Source: Chamaecrista fasciculata
Lineage: Eukaryota; Streptophyta; Magnoliopsida; Fabales; Fabaceae
DNA: 64,000 bases
Reading direction: 5' to 3'
Assembly: GCA_003254925.1 (NCBI GenBank)
Contig: QANZ01027585.1
Span: forward strand, 5,211 to 69,210
A program made the translations under genes and the position numbers. Under the pieces are notes generated by a model. The model did no database searches. It saw nothing but the letters and a program-made list of their open reading frames with translations, and was not told the DNA's origin. This document shows positions 12,090 through 24,800 of the stretch, one piece after another (within the stretch, counting starts at the first letter, position 1; the number at the start of each line of letters is the position of its first letter).

Positions 12090-15000
12090 ATGGCAATTAA
12101 TAGTTCAACATTTTCACTGCGACCTATCCTTGAGAAGGATAAACTGACTAGAACAAATTTCCTCGATTGGTTTCATAATCTGAAAATTGTTCTCACCCAT
12201 GAGAGAAGACTTTATGTTCTGGATAAACCTATTCCTAAGGAGCCTGCCAAGGGCGCTCTAGGAGTTGAATGGAGGGCTTACGAGAAGCACTTTGATGACT
12301 CGCTGGAGGTCTCTTGCCTGATGGTGGACACAATGATTCCCAAGTTGCATGAGGGCTTGGATACATTGATGTCATATGAGATGATAACACGTCTCGAGGA
12401 AATGTTCCGATACCAGATCAGGCAAGATAGATATGAGACCACTAAGGCTCTTATGTCTTGCAATATGGCTGAAGGTGCATCTGTTGGTTACCATGTCATG
12501 AAGATGAGAGGGTACATAGATCACCTTGATAGGCTGGGATTTCCTATTCCTCTAGAGTTTGCAACGGATGTGATCCTAAGCTCACTGCCCAAAAGTTAAG
12601 ACCCGTTTGTCATAAGCTTTTATAAGAGAGGAACAGAGAAATCAGTTTCCGAGCTGCATGGAATACTCAAGTCTGTTGAGGCATCCATGAATCAGAAGAA
12701 GGAAAGCAAAACAAAGGGCGAAGGAAAGAGGAAGGGAACCAACCTGGATGGTGAGACCAAGCCAGTGGATGACCCTCACCAAGAACCTGCCAAGAAGGCA
12801 AAGCCCTTAGAGGATGTATTTTACTCTTTCTGTCAAGTGTCAGGACACGCGATGAGAAAATGCAAATACTATTGGGAAGATCAAAAGAAGAAGAAGTGCG
12901 TTGAGCCCTCTACTTCAGGTATCTTTGTTATAAATGTTCTTTTTCTACTTAAACCACTTGAGTATTGGATACAGCATGTGGTTCTCACATTTGATGTGCA
13001 GGGACTTCGCAGACAGTAGAAAAACTGAACGGAAGCGAGATGGACCTATGAGTGGACAATGGAGCAAAGGTTGCTGCTGTTGCTGTTATGGGAACATGCG
13101 AGCTTGATTTGCCCCTTTTGGGCTAAGTTTATTGTTATGTACATTCTTTAAAGTTCAAACATTGTTTCTCCTTTTTATAGAGATAAGGAAGATTTTATAT
13201 GTGTAAACATTAAATAATAGTGTTCTATTTTATAAAGATAAAGTTTATTTGCTTATATGATTTGCAAAGATAATCATTATGTCTTAAAACTAGAACGATA
13301 ACAATATTTATACCATTGATACGAAAAGGATTAAGATTATCGAATATAATCCTATAAATACTTTTGGCAATTGTCGTTTAGTCCATACAAACGAAAAACG
13401 CCCAGAGAAGCTTCATAGAGATGAACTTCTAAAGCTCAATTGATTTTGAATCATAGGATGCTTGCGAATCTTGTTTAAATGGAAAGATGACAAGGCGTCC
13501 TTTTACTGACCGCAGTAGAAGAATGTCTGACTTAGTGGGGATCATACATAGGTGATGTATGTGGACCCATGAGTACCCAAGCTAAAGGTAGTTACTCTTG
13601 CTAACTGCTTCAAAAGGTTAGAACTACGGCTACCTATTGAAACACAAGTCGGAGTCTTTTGAAATAGAGATTTCAAAGTGAAGTAGAGAACTAACTTGAC
13701 AAGAAAATCAAGGTCCTTCGATCCGATCGAGAGGACGAGTATTTGAGTCAAAAGTTTGTTGATCATCTTAGAAGCTGTGAGATAGTCTCACAACTTGCTC
13801 CTTCTGAAACCCCATGGTGGATGGTGTTTCCGAGAGGAGGAATCGAATCCTATTAGATATGGTTCGATCTATGATGAGTCAAACTGATCTTCCGCCATCC
13901 TTAAAAGGGGTATGCTCTAGAAGCTGCTGACTTCACACTTAACCATTTCGTCTAAAGGATGAGAAGACACCATATGAGATATGGAATGGGAAGAGTCCCA
14001 TAGTGTCTTGGTGCGAACCCACAAGGGAAAATCCCACGAAGCCACCACCAAGTTGAAATATACAACCCCAAGAAAGCTAAACAAAGGCCTAGATGATCAC
14101 ACTTGAACCCTTGAACTCGAACGAACAAAGACCTGAAGTGTTGGAAGACGCCACAAGGATGATCAAGCCTTGATAAGTCTATAAGTTCAATGAAGAACCC
14201 TAGAGAGAACACACTCTCACAAGTTGGATAAACCAAACTCACAATATTATAAAACTCAAATCTCAAATCTACAAAGTGTTATGGGAGTATTTATACTCTA
14301 AGTGAAAAGAAACCCTAATGGGTCATGAAACACTAAACCCAACTAATAAAAACCCTAATGGACTTTTAAATATGAAGCCCAACTAATTAAAATAATAATG
14401 CTGATTTAAATTTCTTAAAAATACTAATGGACTTTAAATGATTTAGCCCAAAATTAATAAAATTCGCACTAAACTAAATCCCAAAATACAAACATCAAAT
14501 TAAGCCCAAAATATGATTATTTAAGCCCAAATGAGTCTTCATATATGCAACACTTGGTCCAATCTCTTTAAATTGAAGTCTCTGAGCCCAAATCAAGTTT
14601 TCCTGCTCATCTTTCAGCCCATATTTTTCAAGTGACGTTTTCAGCTTGATTTTTAATGAACCTTTGGCATGGTGTTTTGCATCATCCCCTCTCTCTTCAA
14701 AAGGATTTGACCCCATATATTTGCAATATGTCCTTCTCCTTTTATTTCGCATCATGTCTTGTCTCAAATTTGGGGACATTGAGTTTATGTTAAGCAATGG
14801 GCTAACGATAGACTGTCTCCCAAAATTCTCAAGTTCATATTTGTGGGATACCCCAAGGAAACGAAGGGGGTATCAAGTCTACTACCCATCTGACAACAAA
14901 GTGTTTCTAGTCAGAGGTGGATACCTTTTAGAAAGGGATTCTTTGTTTCCAAAAAGAAATAGTGGGAGTAAGATAAATCTTGAAGGAATTCAAGATCCAC

Positions 15001-16251
15001 AAGACACTTTAGAGGCACAGACGGAAATTAGAGAAGATCCGCAAGGCGTTCTGGAAGCTCCTATAATAACACAAGGACAACGAAGTTCTGATAGAACACG
15101 TTCTCAATCTCAAAGATGTGGATCTTTGGTCATTGAGAGCAGGGATGTGTTGCTCTAGGAGCGTGGTGAGCCCGCCACCTATCGAGAAGATTTTATCATT
15201 GTTTTGATGAAGGCGCCAAAGGAGTTTGGCTTCTTACAAAACCCTGATAGGTCCTGTGTTTACAAGAAGGTTAGTGGGAGCGCAATTGCACTCTTGGTGC
15301 TACATGTCGCTGACATGTTGCTAATTGGAAGTGACACTACAATCTTGAAGATTATGAATCTTAGATAGGTAAATCACTCTCAATGAAGGATGTACAAGAA
15401 GCTGCCTATAATCTAGGCATAGAGATCTATGGAGATAGTTCTCGGGGCTTCTTGAATTGAGTCAAAGTACGTTCTTGAATGAGACACTGAAGGGGTCCAG
15501 TATGCGAGATTTCAAGAAGGGATTCATACCGATGAATCGAGGATTGGTCCTAAGCAAGAGTCAGTGTCTCCAGATACTTGATGAGCAAGGACGCATGAGT
15601 GGTATCCTTTTATGCTTCGGCAATAGGATCCATCATGATGTACTTGACCCGATATGTCGTTTGCCCTCAGTATGACGAGCTGAGACCCTGTTGAGGATCA
15701 CTGGAAAGCTGTCATAAAAATCCTTAAGTACTTAAGAAGGACTAAGGATAAATTCTTGGTTTATGGTAGAATTGATGTGTAAGTGGTTACACAGGTGCCC
15801 GTTTTCCAAACCAACCAAGATTAATTTAAATCGCAGTACGGAAATATGTATTCCCTGAACAGAGGCATCGTGAGTTGGAATGGTTCCAAGCAGAGAACGA
15901 TTGCTGATTCTACAAGAATGTGTTGGTCGCGTAGAGACGCAGACTGTAAAACTAGTGTCTGAAGTATGCTTGGTGGTCACCCTGTAGAGACAGGAAGACA
16001 CCAAACGGGAAAGGGTTTCCCCACTGATGTTCCGACAGTGATATATATACTCAGACATGATCACCTAGAGACAGTGATATCAAGATATGAAAGGTAGCAG
16101 TCGAGGATATTTTGCCAGTCCTCTAATGAAACCCCAGCACAGGTCTTACATGAGTATCATGTAATGTCAAATGGGAATTAGACACATTAATGGATGTTCC
16201 TAAGTGTAGAAACAGTTTGATTAATGATTGTACCTAGTGCAAGTGGGAGTT
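12090..16251 (+). pseudogene. Decayed gag-pol of element B
   Basis: Gag is open for 169 codons from ATG 12090 (LEKDKLTRTNFLDWF, YIDHLDRLGFP) and stops at 12597-12599, where the family has TAT. Beyond are a zinc-knuckle remnant (12820-12870), a protease remnant near 12960, integrase about 13540-13990, and a link region 14780-15160. A deletion joins the start of RT (about 15185) to its thumb, and an RNase H remnant runs to 16080. The catalytic centre of RT is gone. A solo LTR sits inside integrase at 14009-14754. Several lesions are identical to those of element D. The polypurine tract GTGCAAGTGGGAGT precedes the 3' LTR. Confidence 0.9.
14009..14754 (-). mobile_element. Solo LTR of an unrelated family, inside B pol
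   Basis: This 746-bp segment starts TGGTGCGAACCC and ends TTTCGCATCA, giving TG...CA ends, with perfect flanking TGTCT (14004-14008 and 14755-14759). Pol homology stops at the left end and resumes at the right. On the minus strand it has a TATA box (TATAAATACTCCC, about 14295-14283) followed by AGAGTGTGTTCTCTCTAGGG, so it is oriented minus. There is no PBS, polypurine tract or coding region. It shows no similarity to the abundant copia LTRs here. Confidence 0.85.
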
Positions 16252-16619
16252 TGATGGAGATTGTGCCCTAGGGCCAATCATCTTGTAAATATGTTTTGAA
16301 CATATTGATTAATTTATGGAGATAAATTAATGGTTATCATATTATTAGCATGTTTACTATGATAACAGTCCGTGATTAATTATGAGATAATTAATCTAAA
16401 CTGTCCCTGGTCGCTCATTCAAGTGGGAACTCGAAATGAACTAAGACCAGCATGACCTCGGTGCATAGAGATGCATGCACTAGATGCTGGAACGAGAGTC
16501 ATGGTGCAATTTTGTAAAGGTTTACAAATTGCTGGACTGACCCGAAGAGTCCTACATGGGTTTTAGTCATGAGCTAGCCTCTCCTGTACACCTGTCACGA
16601 TGCCCTTAGACCTGAGGTC
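16252..16619 (+). mobile_element. Element B 3' LTR, left part
   Basis: The LTR begins TGATGGAGATTGTGCCCTAG after the polypurine tract and matches the start of the B 5' LTR. It is interrupted after AGGTC (16615-16619) by the inverted solo LTR and continues at 18726. Confidence 0.9.
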
Positions 16620-18720
16620 TGTTGGGAATTCTAGGCGCCTAACGCAGCGTAAGCAAATATAAAATTAAAATAAAAACACGCAAGGTCCTAAAATTCTCGA
16701 ACGGATCCGCTAGTAGAATTTAAAACTTTTAATATAGTGGTATACCTCACGAGTTTCAATCGATTGGTTGAACAAGGCGTGTTCCAGGAGTCCACTCGCA
16801 GCGTTCTCCCTCTGCCGGTAATCCACACGAACAGTTTCTTCGGGCACCAAGGTGCTAGCCTTCAGTTCTTTTCTCCAAAAGAACCAGGGACCAATCTACA
16901 GTGTATTTGAACTCAAGAACTCCTTCTTGATTCAAACTCCAAAAGTGGCGCAATGGAGAATTCCCCACAAGAACTCTTCTTGTTTTTCCTTCTCTCACAA
17001 ACCCTAATTTTTGGCAACCACAAATCGAATTGCCTAACTCTTAGGCCAAGTCGATTTTTCCTCTCAACTCTTGAGAACCAAAAATTTCCTCACTTGGAAG
17101 CTAGGGTTTTGAAGGTGGCGATTTTTATCTCTCTCAACAAGGAGGATGAAAATTGCACAAATGAATTCTCACTCACATGCATGACCTAGGCGCCTAGCCC
17201 TAGGCTATATATAATTATTTTTAGAGCAATATTATAATTCTAAATTATAATAATAATATGGCTTCATGACTTGAATTTCAAATTATAATATTACCATAAT
17301 ATTAAATTTAAATTCAAATCGTAATCTTAGAGAATCAAATGAGAGATCAAATCTCCCATGGGCCCCACCTAAGAAGGCGCCATATGCCTCTAAAAATACT
17401 TTGGAATTTTATAAATCAAAAACCTTCCTAACTCTTAGGAAGTCATGATTCTCCAAAGATCCTGATTTGAGATCTCATCAAATCTTTTGAATTCAAATCT
17501 TTTGATATCTCCATCAAATCTTTTGAATTCAAATTCATGACTTAAATTAATAAAACAATTTTATTAACTTAAAATGCTAAAAGAGGCGCCACCCTCATGC
17601 CAATATTAGGGAATTTTATAATTCAATAATTTCCTAACTTTTAGGAACCTTATCTGAACTATTTTTCCTTAATATTTTAATTGTAAATAATTAATCCACA
17701 TTAATAATTTAACAATTATTATATTTAAATTTGTCTCACAAATTTAAATACTTCACAACTGTAGATCAATTAAGACAAGACCTAATGTCCCAGACATTTC
17801 CTCTGTGTCTTAAATCGTGCCACCGGAGTGACCCACGAATTAACCCTAATTCGTGTCCCTTTTAAACGGTGTCCTGTTGCTGCTCGTGTGTGACCTAGCA
17901 GGCCCCACGTGAAGTTGGTAGTAGGTCATCCCCATGACCTACAAGTCGTGAGCGGACTCTAGCAAGCCATCACGACTACCCAAAACATGTGAGTTATCGG
18001 TTTTTACCAAAACCGACTTAACCTTAGTACCAACATGTCACAGACCCTATTGTCCTACGATATCTTGGTCATGGATTAGGCACAGGAAAGTCATCCATAA
18101 TCCAAACCTCAACTTTCTCGATTCCCTGAGTAAGTCCCATTTACCAGCGTGGCCACGCATTTTCCTGGACAGACTCATCGAGGGCGCCAGTTAGATATCT
18201 CTCTTTTAACGAAGGACAAAATCCCATTTTGGCCAATCCACATTCCTCAGCACGGCAATCAACCAGACCCGTACTTAACCCTTATGACTACCCTGTTACG
18301 GGCAGCGTTAGACTAAGCCAAAGTCTGACAACTGCAACGCCGGAATAATGATGACCTCAGGTCTAAGGCGTCGTGACAGGTGTACAAGAGAGGCAAGCTG
18401 ATGACTAAACCCATGCAGGACTCTCCAAGTCATGTCCAGCAACTCGTAACTCCCTTACGTAATTGCACCATGACTCTCGTACCAACATCTAGTGTATGCA
18501 TCTCTATGCACCGAGGTCATGCTGGTCTTAGTTCATTTCAAGTTCCCACTTGAATGAGCGACCAGGGACAGTTTAGATTAATTATCTCATAATTAATCAC
18601 AGACTGTTATCATAGTAAACATGCTAATAATATGATAACCATTAATTTATCTCCATAAATTAATTGATATGTTCACAACATATCTATAAAATGATTGGCC
18701 CTAGGGCACAATCTCCAACA
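16620..18720 (-). mobile_element. Inverted solo LTR nested in B 3' LTR
   Basis: This is a complete 2101-bp LTR in reverse orientation, starting TGTTGGGAATTC and ending CAATCTCCAACA. It is flanked by a perfect AGGTC duplication (16615-16619 and 18721-18725). Its sequence is close to the LTR at 4147-6233. There is no internal domain, so it is a solo LTR left by LTR-LTR recombination. The target AGGTC is the right half of a short palindrome, GACCTGAGGTC. Confidence 0.93.
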
Positions 18721-20307
18721 AGGTCTTCATTATTCCGGCATTGTAGTTGTCAAACTTTGGCCTAGTCTAACGTTACCCGTAGCAGGGTAACCATAAGGGC
18801 TAGGTACGGGTTTGGTTGATTGCCGTGCTAAGGAATGTGGTTGACCAAGATGGAATTTTGTCCCTCATGGAAAATGGGAGATATTTAACTGGGTCCCTCG
18901 ATGAGTCTGTCCAAGAAATGTGTGGCCACACTAGTAAAAGGGACTTACTCAAGGAATCGAGAAAGTTGAGGTTTGGATTATGGATGACTTTCCCGTGCCT
19001 AATCCATGACCAAAATATCGTAGGACAAAAAGGGATCAAGACAAGGTGGTACTAAGGTTAAGTCGTTTCGGGGTTAAACGATAACTCACGTATTTTGGGT
19101 AGTCGTGAAGGCTTGCTAGAGTCCGCTCTCGACTTGTGAGTCATAGGGATGACTTGCTGCCAACTTCACGTGGGGCCTGCTGGGTCACACACGAGCAGGA
19201 ACCAGATGCCAAGCTGGGACACGAATTAGGGATAATTCATGGGTCACATTGGTGACACCGTTTAAGACATAATTGATTGTATAGGGACATGAAGTCTTGT
19301 CTTAAATAAATATCTACATATATGATATTTGAATTTGTGGGACAAATTTAAATATATATATATATATATNAATTAGAATTCAAGATTCAAAAAGATTGAG
19401 TTAAAGATATTAGGGTAATACTTTAATTCAATATTGTTGGAAAATAACAAGTTAGTTATAACTTCCTAAAAGTTAGGATTGTTATTTTAATTTATTAAAT
19501 TCCAACAAATATTGGAAGGGGATGGCGCATGACTTGGGTATCTTGGGGAAGATTTGATCTTCCAATTTGATTCTCAAAGATTGCATTTTGAATTCAAATT
19601 GAAATATTAAGGTAATATTTTAATTAGGAATTCAAGTCCTAAAATTATGATATAGAGATCTCATAATTTTATAATTTGATAATCCTATAATTTAGGGATT
19701 CCCTAATTATAATTATCAAACTCCCCAAACCCTATAAATAAGAAAGCCTAAGTCGACTTCCATGAGAGAGGCCATGCACAAGGGAAAAATCGACTTTAGC
19801 CTAGTTCATCACAAGAGGAAAAATTCGATTTTTGGCTCTTGGTGAGGAGAGAGAAAACGCAACCTTAGTTTTTCTAGAGAGAGAAAGTGGCGCACAACTC
19901 TAAAGGAGTTTATGGTTTGTGTGACAAGGTTGTGTGAGATCAAGAATTGCATTCTTGATCATAGGCGCCATCTTGTTCTTGGAAATTCAAGAAGAGTTCT
20001 TGAATTAAAGAACACCGTAGATAGAGGTCCCTGATTCACTTGGAGAAGTGAAGGAGGCTAGCACCTAGGCATCTCCAAAACTGTTCGTGTGGATCACTAG
20101 CAGAGGAAGGACGCATCACGTGGACTTTTGGGACACGCCCCGTACAACCAAACCAATTGAAACTCGTGAGGTATACCACTATCTAAAAGTTTTAAATTTA
20201 GCTAGCGGATCCGTTCGGAAATTCTGGCCCTGGCGCGTTTTAAGTTTAAAGTTTTAACTTTATTTTTTTTCAGCTACCGCTGCGTTTGGCGCCTTGAATT
20301 CCCAACA
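18721..20307 (+). mobile_element. Element B 3' LTR, right part
   Basis: This continues the LTR after the nested solo LTR and ends TTGAATTCCCAACA at 20307. A single N at 19370 follows a (TA)n run; relative to the B 5' LTR about 360 bp are missing there, so the N hides a collapsed stretch rather than one base. The next bases, GGATT (20308-20312) and CCCAACA (20313-20319), belong to the target duplication and to A's 5' LTR. Confidence 0.9.
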
Positions 20308-20320
20308 GGATTCCCAACAG

Positions 20321-20333
20321 TGGTATCAGAGTC
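20321..20333 (+). promoter_or_regulatory. Primer-binding site of element A
   Basis: TGGTATCAGAGTC lies one base after the reconstructed end of A's 5' LTR (CCCAACA, 20313-20319). It matches the initiator-Met-tRNA primer-binding site with one substitution (GCC to GTC). Confidence 0.88.
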
Positions 20334-21861
20334 ACGCTAGTTCTAAGATTTAAAACTGTTTATGTGTACATATGATGTATGGTATGTGTGTTTACCGCTT
20401 TCAATCACCGTTTTTGGTTTTACAAAAATCCACCGAACGTTTTTCTTAAAAATTCAATCTACAGAAAAAGGTGCAAATTATATGTATATGATACATATGG
20501 AATCGATAGGATCGATTGGAAAATATTTCTTGAGTTTTAAGGCCAAAATCGAAAATCCTTTATAATTATAATTAAAAGTGTTTTAATTATAATATTATAG
20601 AGGTGGCTGAAAATTTATTAAAATTATGAATTTTAAAAATTTTTGGGTCAATAATTTATATTCTTGAATGTGATTCCTGAATTTTATAATTATTGATAAA
20701 AGGCCTAATTTCAAGAAAGGCATGTTAAAATTGCACAGACCCTAAATTGAACACAATTTTAAAATGGTTTTCAATATGTGTTGTATGCCGTGTTTGACAT
20801 AATTGTTTGAATTGTTCATATTTGAATTGTGTGGTGTTGGATATGGCTCTAGGAGGTTTATTTCGGTAAATACGGCCTGCGTGTCGTCTCCCTCTACTCT
20901 TATGTAATTTTACTTTCAGTTTATACCTCAATGTAATTGGGGTTTATTCTCTTGTAATTTTATTTTTCTTTTTAGAAAAGTTCTCTCATTGGCTTGGGAG
21001 AATTATAGGGTAGATGGGTCATATCTAAACACGGTGTATGTTTTTACATTTAGTTTGTATGTGATGCGCTAGATGTATGTTTAGGGTGCAAAATTTTAAC
21101 ATGCTACTTTATATATTACGCTACAACCACGTATATGATATGAGCGTGGGATTTTGTATACGATACAAAATCCGGGCACATGTTTATATGTATGAGATAC
21201 ATCGGGTAATAAACATGTGGCATGACTCGTTTAATTTTAAAAGGAGTTTTAAAAATTAAACTATAAAACGGAACATTTTAAAAATCAAACCCTTTTTGAA
21301 AATCTTAAGTTTTAATGCCGTCGTTAAAACACCCTGTCAAAATCTTGTTCATCATGGAGCGGTGATCGCCTACGCGACACGTGTCTGCCTTGACCTTGAG
21401 GAGACACGGGTGAATGGGAGTTTCAACGCGACGCCCATTGAAATCTTGGTTCTTTGAATACGGTGATCGCCTACGCGACACGTATTGCAGTTGAGCCTTG
21501 ATGATATGGGGTTGGGCTTCGGTCTCGTTGTTTTGAACCTAGCCATTCACATGTTTTACCGTGTGACTTAATGGGGTTATCAAAACGATTTTGGACCTCA
21601 AGGCATTAGATGGGATAAACATGTCATAATAAGTATCATATGATGATACAGTCCCATAAGGATCTAAGAATCACATAGAGATGTGATTGGTAAGGAGTTA
21701 CCTACCTAAATAACCAAAGGGTGCATGATCGCCTACGCGACGATAAACTTTGGTGAAATATGGGTCTTAGCCACTAATAATAAATTTTACTGGGTTTTAT
21801 AAAATGGTGGATATTTATTTTTCCTGCTAATTAAACTTTTCATATCTAATTGTAGAATCAA
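20334..21861 (+). other. Untranslated leader of element A
   Basis: This 1.5-kb leader has no credible ORF. It carries three copies of TGATCGCCTACGCGAC (21363-21378, 21464-21479, 21726-21741) and several near-perfect hairpins: ATTTTGTAT-ACG-ATACAAAAT (21151-21171), and CACATGTTTA (21177-21186) pairing with TAAACATGTG (21210-21219) around an inner ATGTAT-GAG-ATACAT. The same structures recur in the leader of element E with paired base changes. Confidence 0.8.
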
Positions 21862-24800
21862 ATGGCAACAAACGTTCAAACACTATCACTGCGATCTGTC
21901 CTTGAGAAGGACAAGTTGACTGGGACTAACTTTCTCGACTGGCATCGAAATCTGAGAATTGTTCTCACCCAGGGGAGAAAGCTCTATGTCCTAGAGAACC
22001 CCATCCCTGAACAGCCTACTGCAAACGCTCCAAGAGCACAGAGAGATGCTTACGAGAAGCATCAAAGTGACTTTGTGGACGTTGCCTGTCTTATGTTGGT
22101 TACCATGGTTCCCGAGATCCAAAAGAACTTGGAGAACATGGGGGCATACGAGATGATAACACATCTCAGGGAAATGTTCCAAGTACAGGCAAGGCAAGAG
22201 AGGTTTGAGACTACAAAAGCTCTTTACTCTTGCAAGATGGCAGAAGGTGGATCTGTGAGTGCCCACTTCTTGAAGATGAGGGGGTATATTGATCACCTTG
22301 CTAGGCTGGGATTTCCCATTTTTCCAGAGCTAGCGACGGATTTGATCCTTAATTCGCTACATAGAAGTTATGACCAGTTCGTCTTAAACTTTAATATGAA
22401 TGGCATGGAGAAATCCGTATCTGAACTGCATGGGATTCTGAAGACTGCTGAGGCATCTATAAAGAAGGCGCCTAGCATTGTCTTACTAGTTCAGAACAAG
22501 GGAAAGGGGAAGGGCAAAGGAAAGAGGAAAGGAGACGCCGAGGCTGGTGGGACCAAGCCTACGGCTAAGCCTAACCCACTGCCTGCCAAGAAGGCAAAGC
22601 CCACTAAGGATACAGTTTGTTTCTTCTGCCAGAAGCCTGGACACTGGAAGAGAAACTGTAAGCTATACATGGAAGATTTGAAGAAGAAGAAGAGCGAAGC
22701 CTCTACTTCAGGTATCTTTGTTATAGGCGTTCACTTGTCTACTCCTACCACTTGGGTATTGGATACTGCTTGTGGTTCTCACATATGTACTAATGTGCAG
22801 GGGTTGAGAAGAAGTAGAAAGCTGAGCAGAGGCGAGGTGGACCTACGAGTAGGGAATGGAGCAAGGGTTGCTGTTGTTGCTGTAGGAACATACGAGCTAG
22901 TTTTGCCCACTGGGCTTGTTTTGTTATTAAACAATTGTTATTACGTACCATCTCTTAGTTCTAACATTATATCACTTTCTTATTTGGATAAGGAAGGATT
23001 TGTTTGCATGAATGGAAATGGTAGATGTTCAATTTATAAGGATGATGTGTTATATGCTTATGGAGATCTGCATGATAACCACTATATCTTAAAATTGGAA
23101 CAAAGACGTAATAACGAAATCTATATCATCGATACGAAAAGGATTAAGACTAACGAGTCTAATCCTCCATACCTTTGGCACTGTCGTTTAGGCCATATAA
23201 ACGAGAAACGCCTAGAAAAGCTCCATAGAGATGGACTTCTAAGCTCATTCGATTTTGAATCATATGATGCTTGCGAATCTTGTCTACTTGGTAAGATGAC
23301 AAAGGCGCCCTTTACTGGCCACAGTGAGAGGGCATCTGACTTGTTGGGGATCATACATAGTGATGTATGTGGACCCATGAGTATTGATGCTAGAGGAGGT
23401 TACTCGTACTTCATTACGTTTACTGAAGACTGCAGTAGGTATGGCTATGTCTACCTAATGAAGCATAAGTCATAGTCTTTTGAAATGTTCAAGAGATTTC
23501 AAAATGAAGTTGAGAACCAACTTGACAAGAAAATCAAGATCCTTCGATCTGATCGAGGAGGCGAGTATTTGAGTCAAGAATTCATTGATCATCTTAGTAG
23601 TTGTGGGATAGTCTCACAACTTACTCCTCCTGGAACACCACAGTGGAATGGTGTGTCTAAGAGGAGGAATCGAACTCTATTAGATATGGTTCGATCTATG
23701 ATGAGTCAAACTGATCTTCCGCCATCCTTTTGGGGATATGCTTTAGAAGCTGTCGCATTCACACTTAACCGTGTTCCGTCTAAGGCAGTTGAGAAGACGC
23801 CATATGAGATATGGAGTGGGAAGAGTCCCATTACGTCTTACCTCAAGGTTTTTGGATGTGAGGTTTACGTTAAGCAACAAGTTAACGATAAACTGTCTCC
23901 CAAATCCCTCAAGTGTCTATTTGTGGGATACCCCAAGGAAACGAGGGGGTATTATGTCTACTGCCCAACTGACAATAAAGTGTTTGTAGTCAGGAGTGGG
24001 TTCTTCCGATAAGGATCTGGTTTCCAAAAGAAACAGTGGGAGTGAGATAGAGCTTGAAGAAGTTCAAGTTCCACAAGATGCATCAGAGGTGCAGACGGAA
24101 ACTAGAGAAGGACCACAAGACGTTGTGGAAGCTCCTCCACTGACACAAGGACCACGATGGTCTGATAGGACACGTTTTCAGCCAGAGAGATATTATGGAT
24201 TTCTCGTGACTGAAAACAGGGATGTGTTGCTCACGGAGCATGGTGAGCCCACCACCTATCAAGAGGCCATCGTAGATCCCAACTCTGAGAAATGGGTTGA
24301 AGCCATGAAGGCTGAGATGCAATCTATGTACGAAAACAAGGTATGGACCTTGGTCGCTCCACCCGAAGGGGTAAAACCCGTAGGGTGCAAGTGGGTTTTC
24401 AAAGAGAAAACAGACATGGATGGCAATGTCAACGTCTCCAAGGCGAGGCTAGTTGCGAAGGGATTTACGCAACGTCATGGTATAGACTATGACGAAACGT
24501 TTTCGCCTGTTGCAATGGCCAAGTCCATTAGGATCCTCCTTGCCATAGCCGCATATTATGACTATGAGATATGGCAAATGGATGTCAAAACAGCATTCCT
24601 TAACGGAAGGCTGCCCGAGGATGTGTATATGACACAACCCGAGGGGTTTGTATGTCCTAAGGAACCAGACATGGTATGCAAGCTTCAAAGATCCATTTAT
24701 GGATTAAAGCAAGCATCCAGGAGTTGGAATCACCGTTTTGATGAAGTAGTCAAAGAGTTTGGCTTCTTACAAAACCCTGATGAACCCTGTGTCTAAAAGA

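Larger units (their letters stand above)
8718..20307 (+). mobile_element. Copia element B, nested in the 5' LTR of A
   Basis: Element B has a 5' LTR (8718-11011), internal DNA (11012-16251) and a 3' LTR (16252-20307, interrupted). It is flanked by GGATT at 8713-8717 and 20308-20312, which belongs to the last 12 bp of A's LTR (TAGGATT|CCCAACA). Its first base has changed from T to C (CGATGGAG against TGATGGAG in its 3' LTR). Its gag-pol is badly decayed, so it cannot encode its own proteins. It carries two further insertions, at 14009-14754 and 16620-18720. Confidence 0.88.

Noticed and set aside
13952-14266. 104-codon minus ORF inside B
   Set aside because: It lies mainly within the untranslated part of the solo LTR at 14009-14754 and crosses its end into pol.
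21991-22296. Open frames on the minus strand opposite gag-pol of A and E
   Set aside because: They are shadows of the coding frame, without their own motifs or start context.
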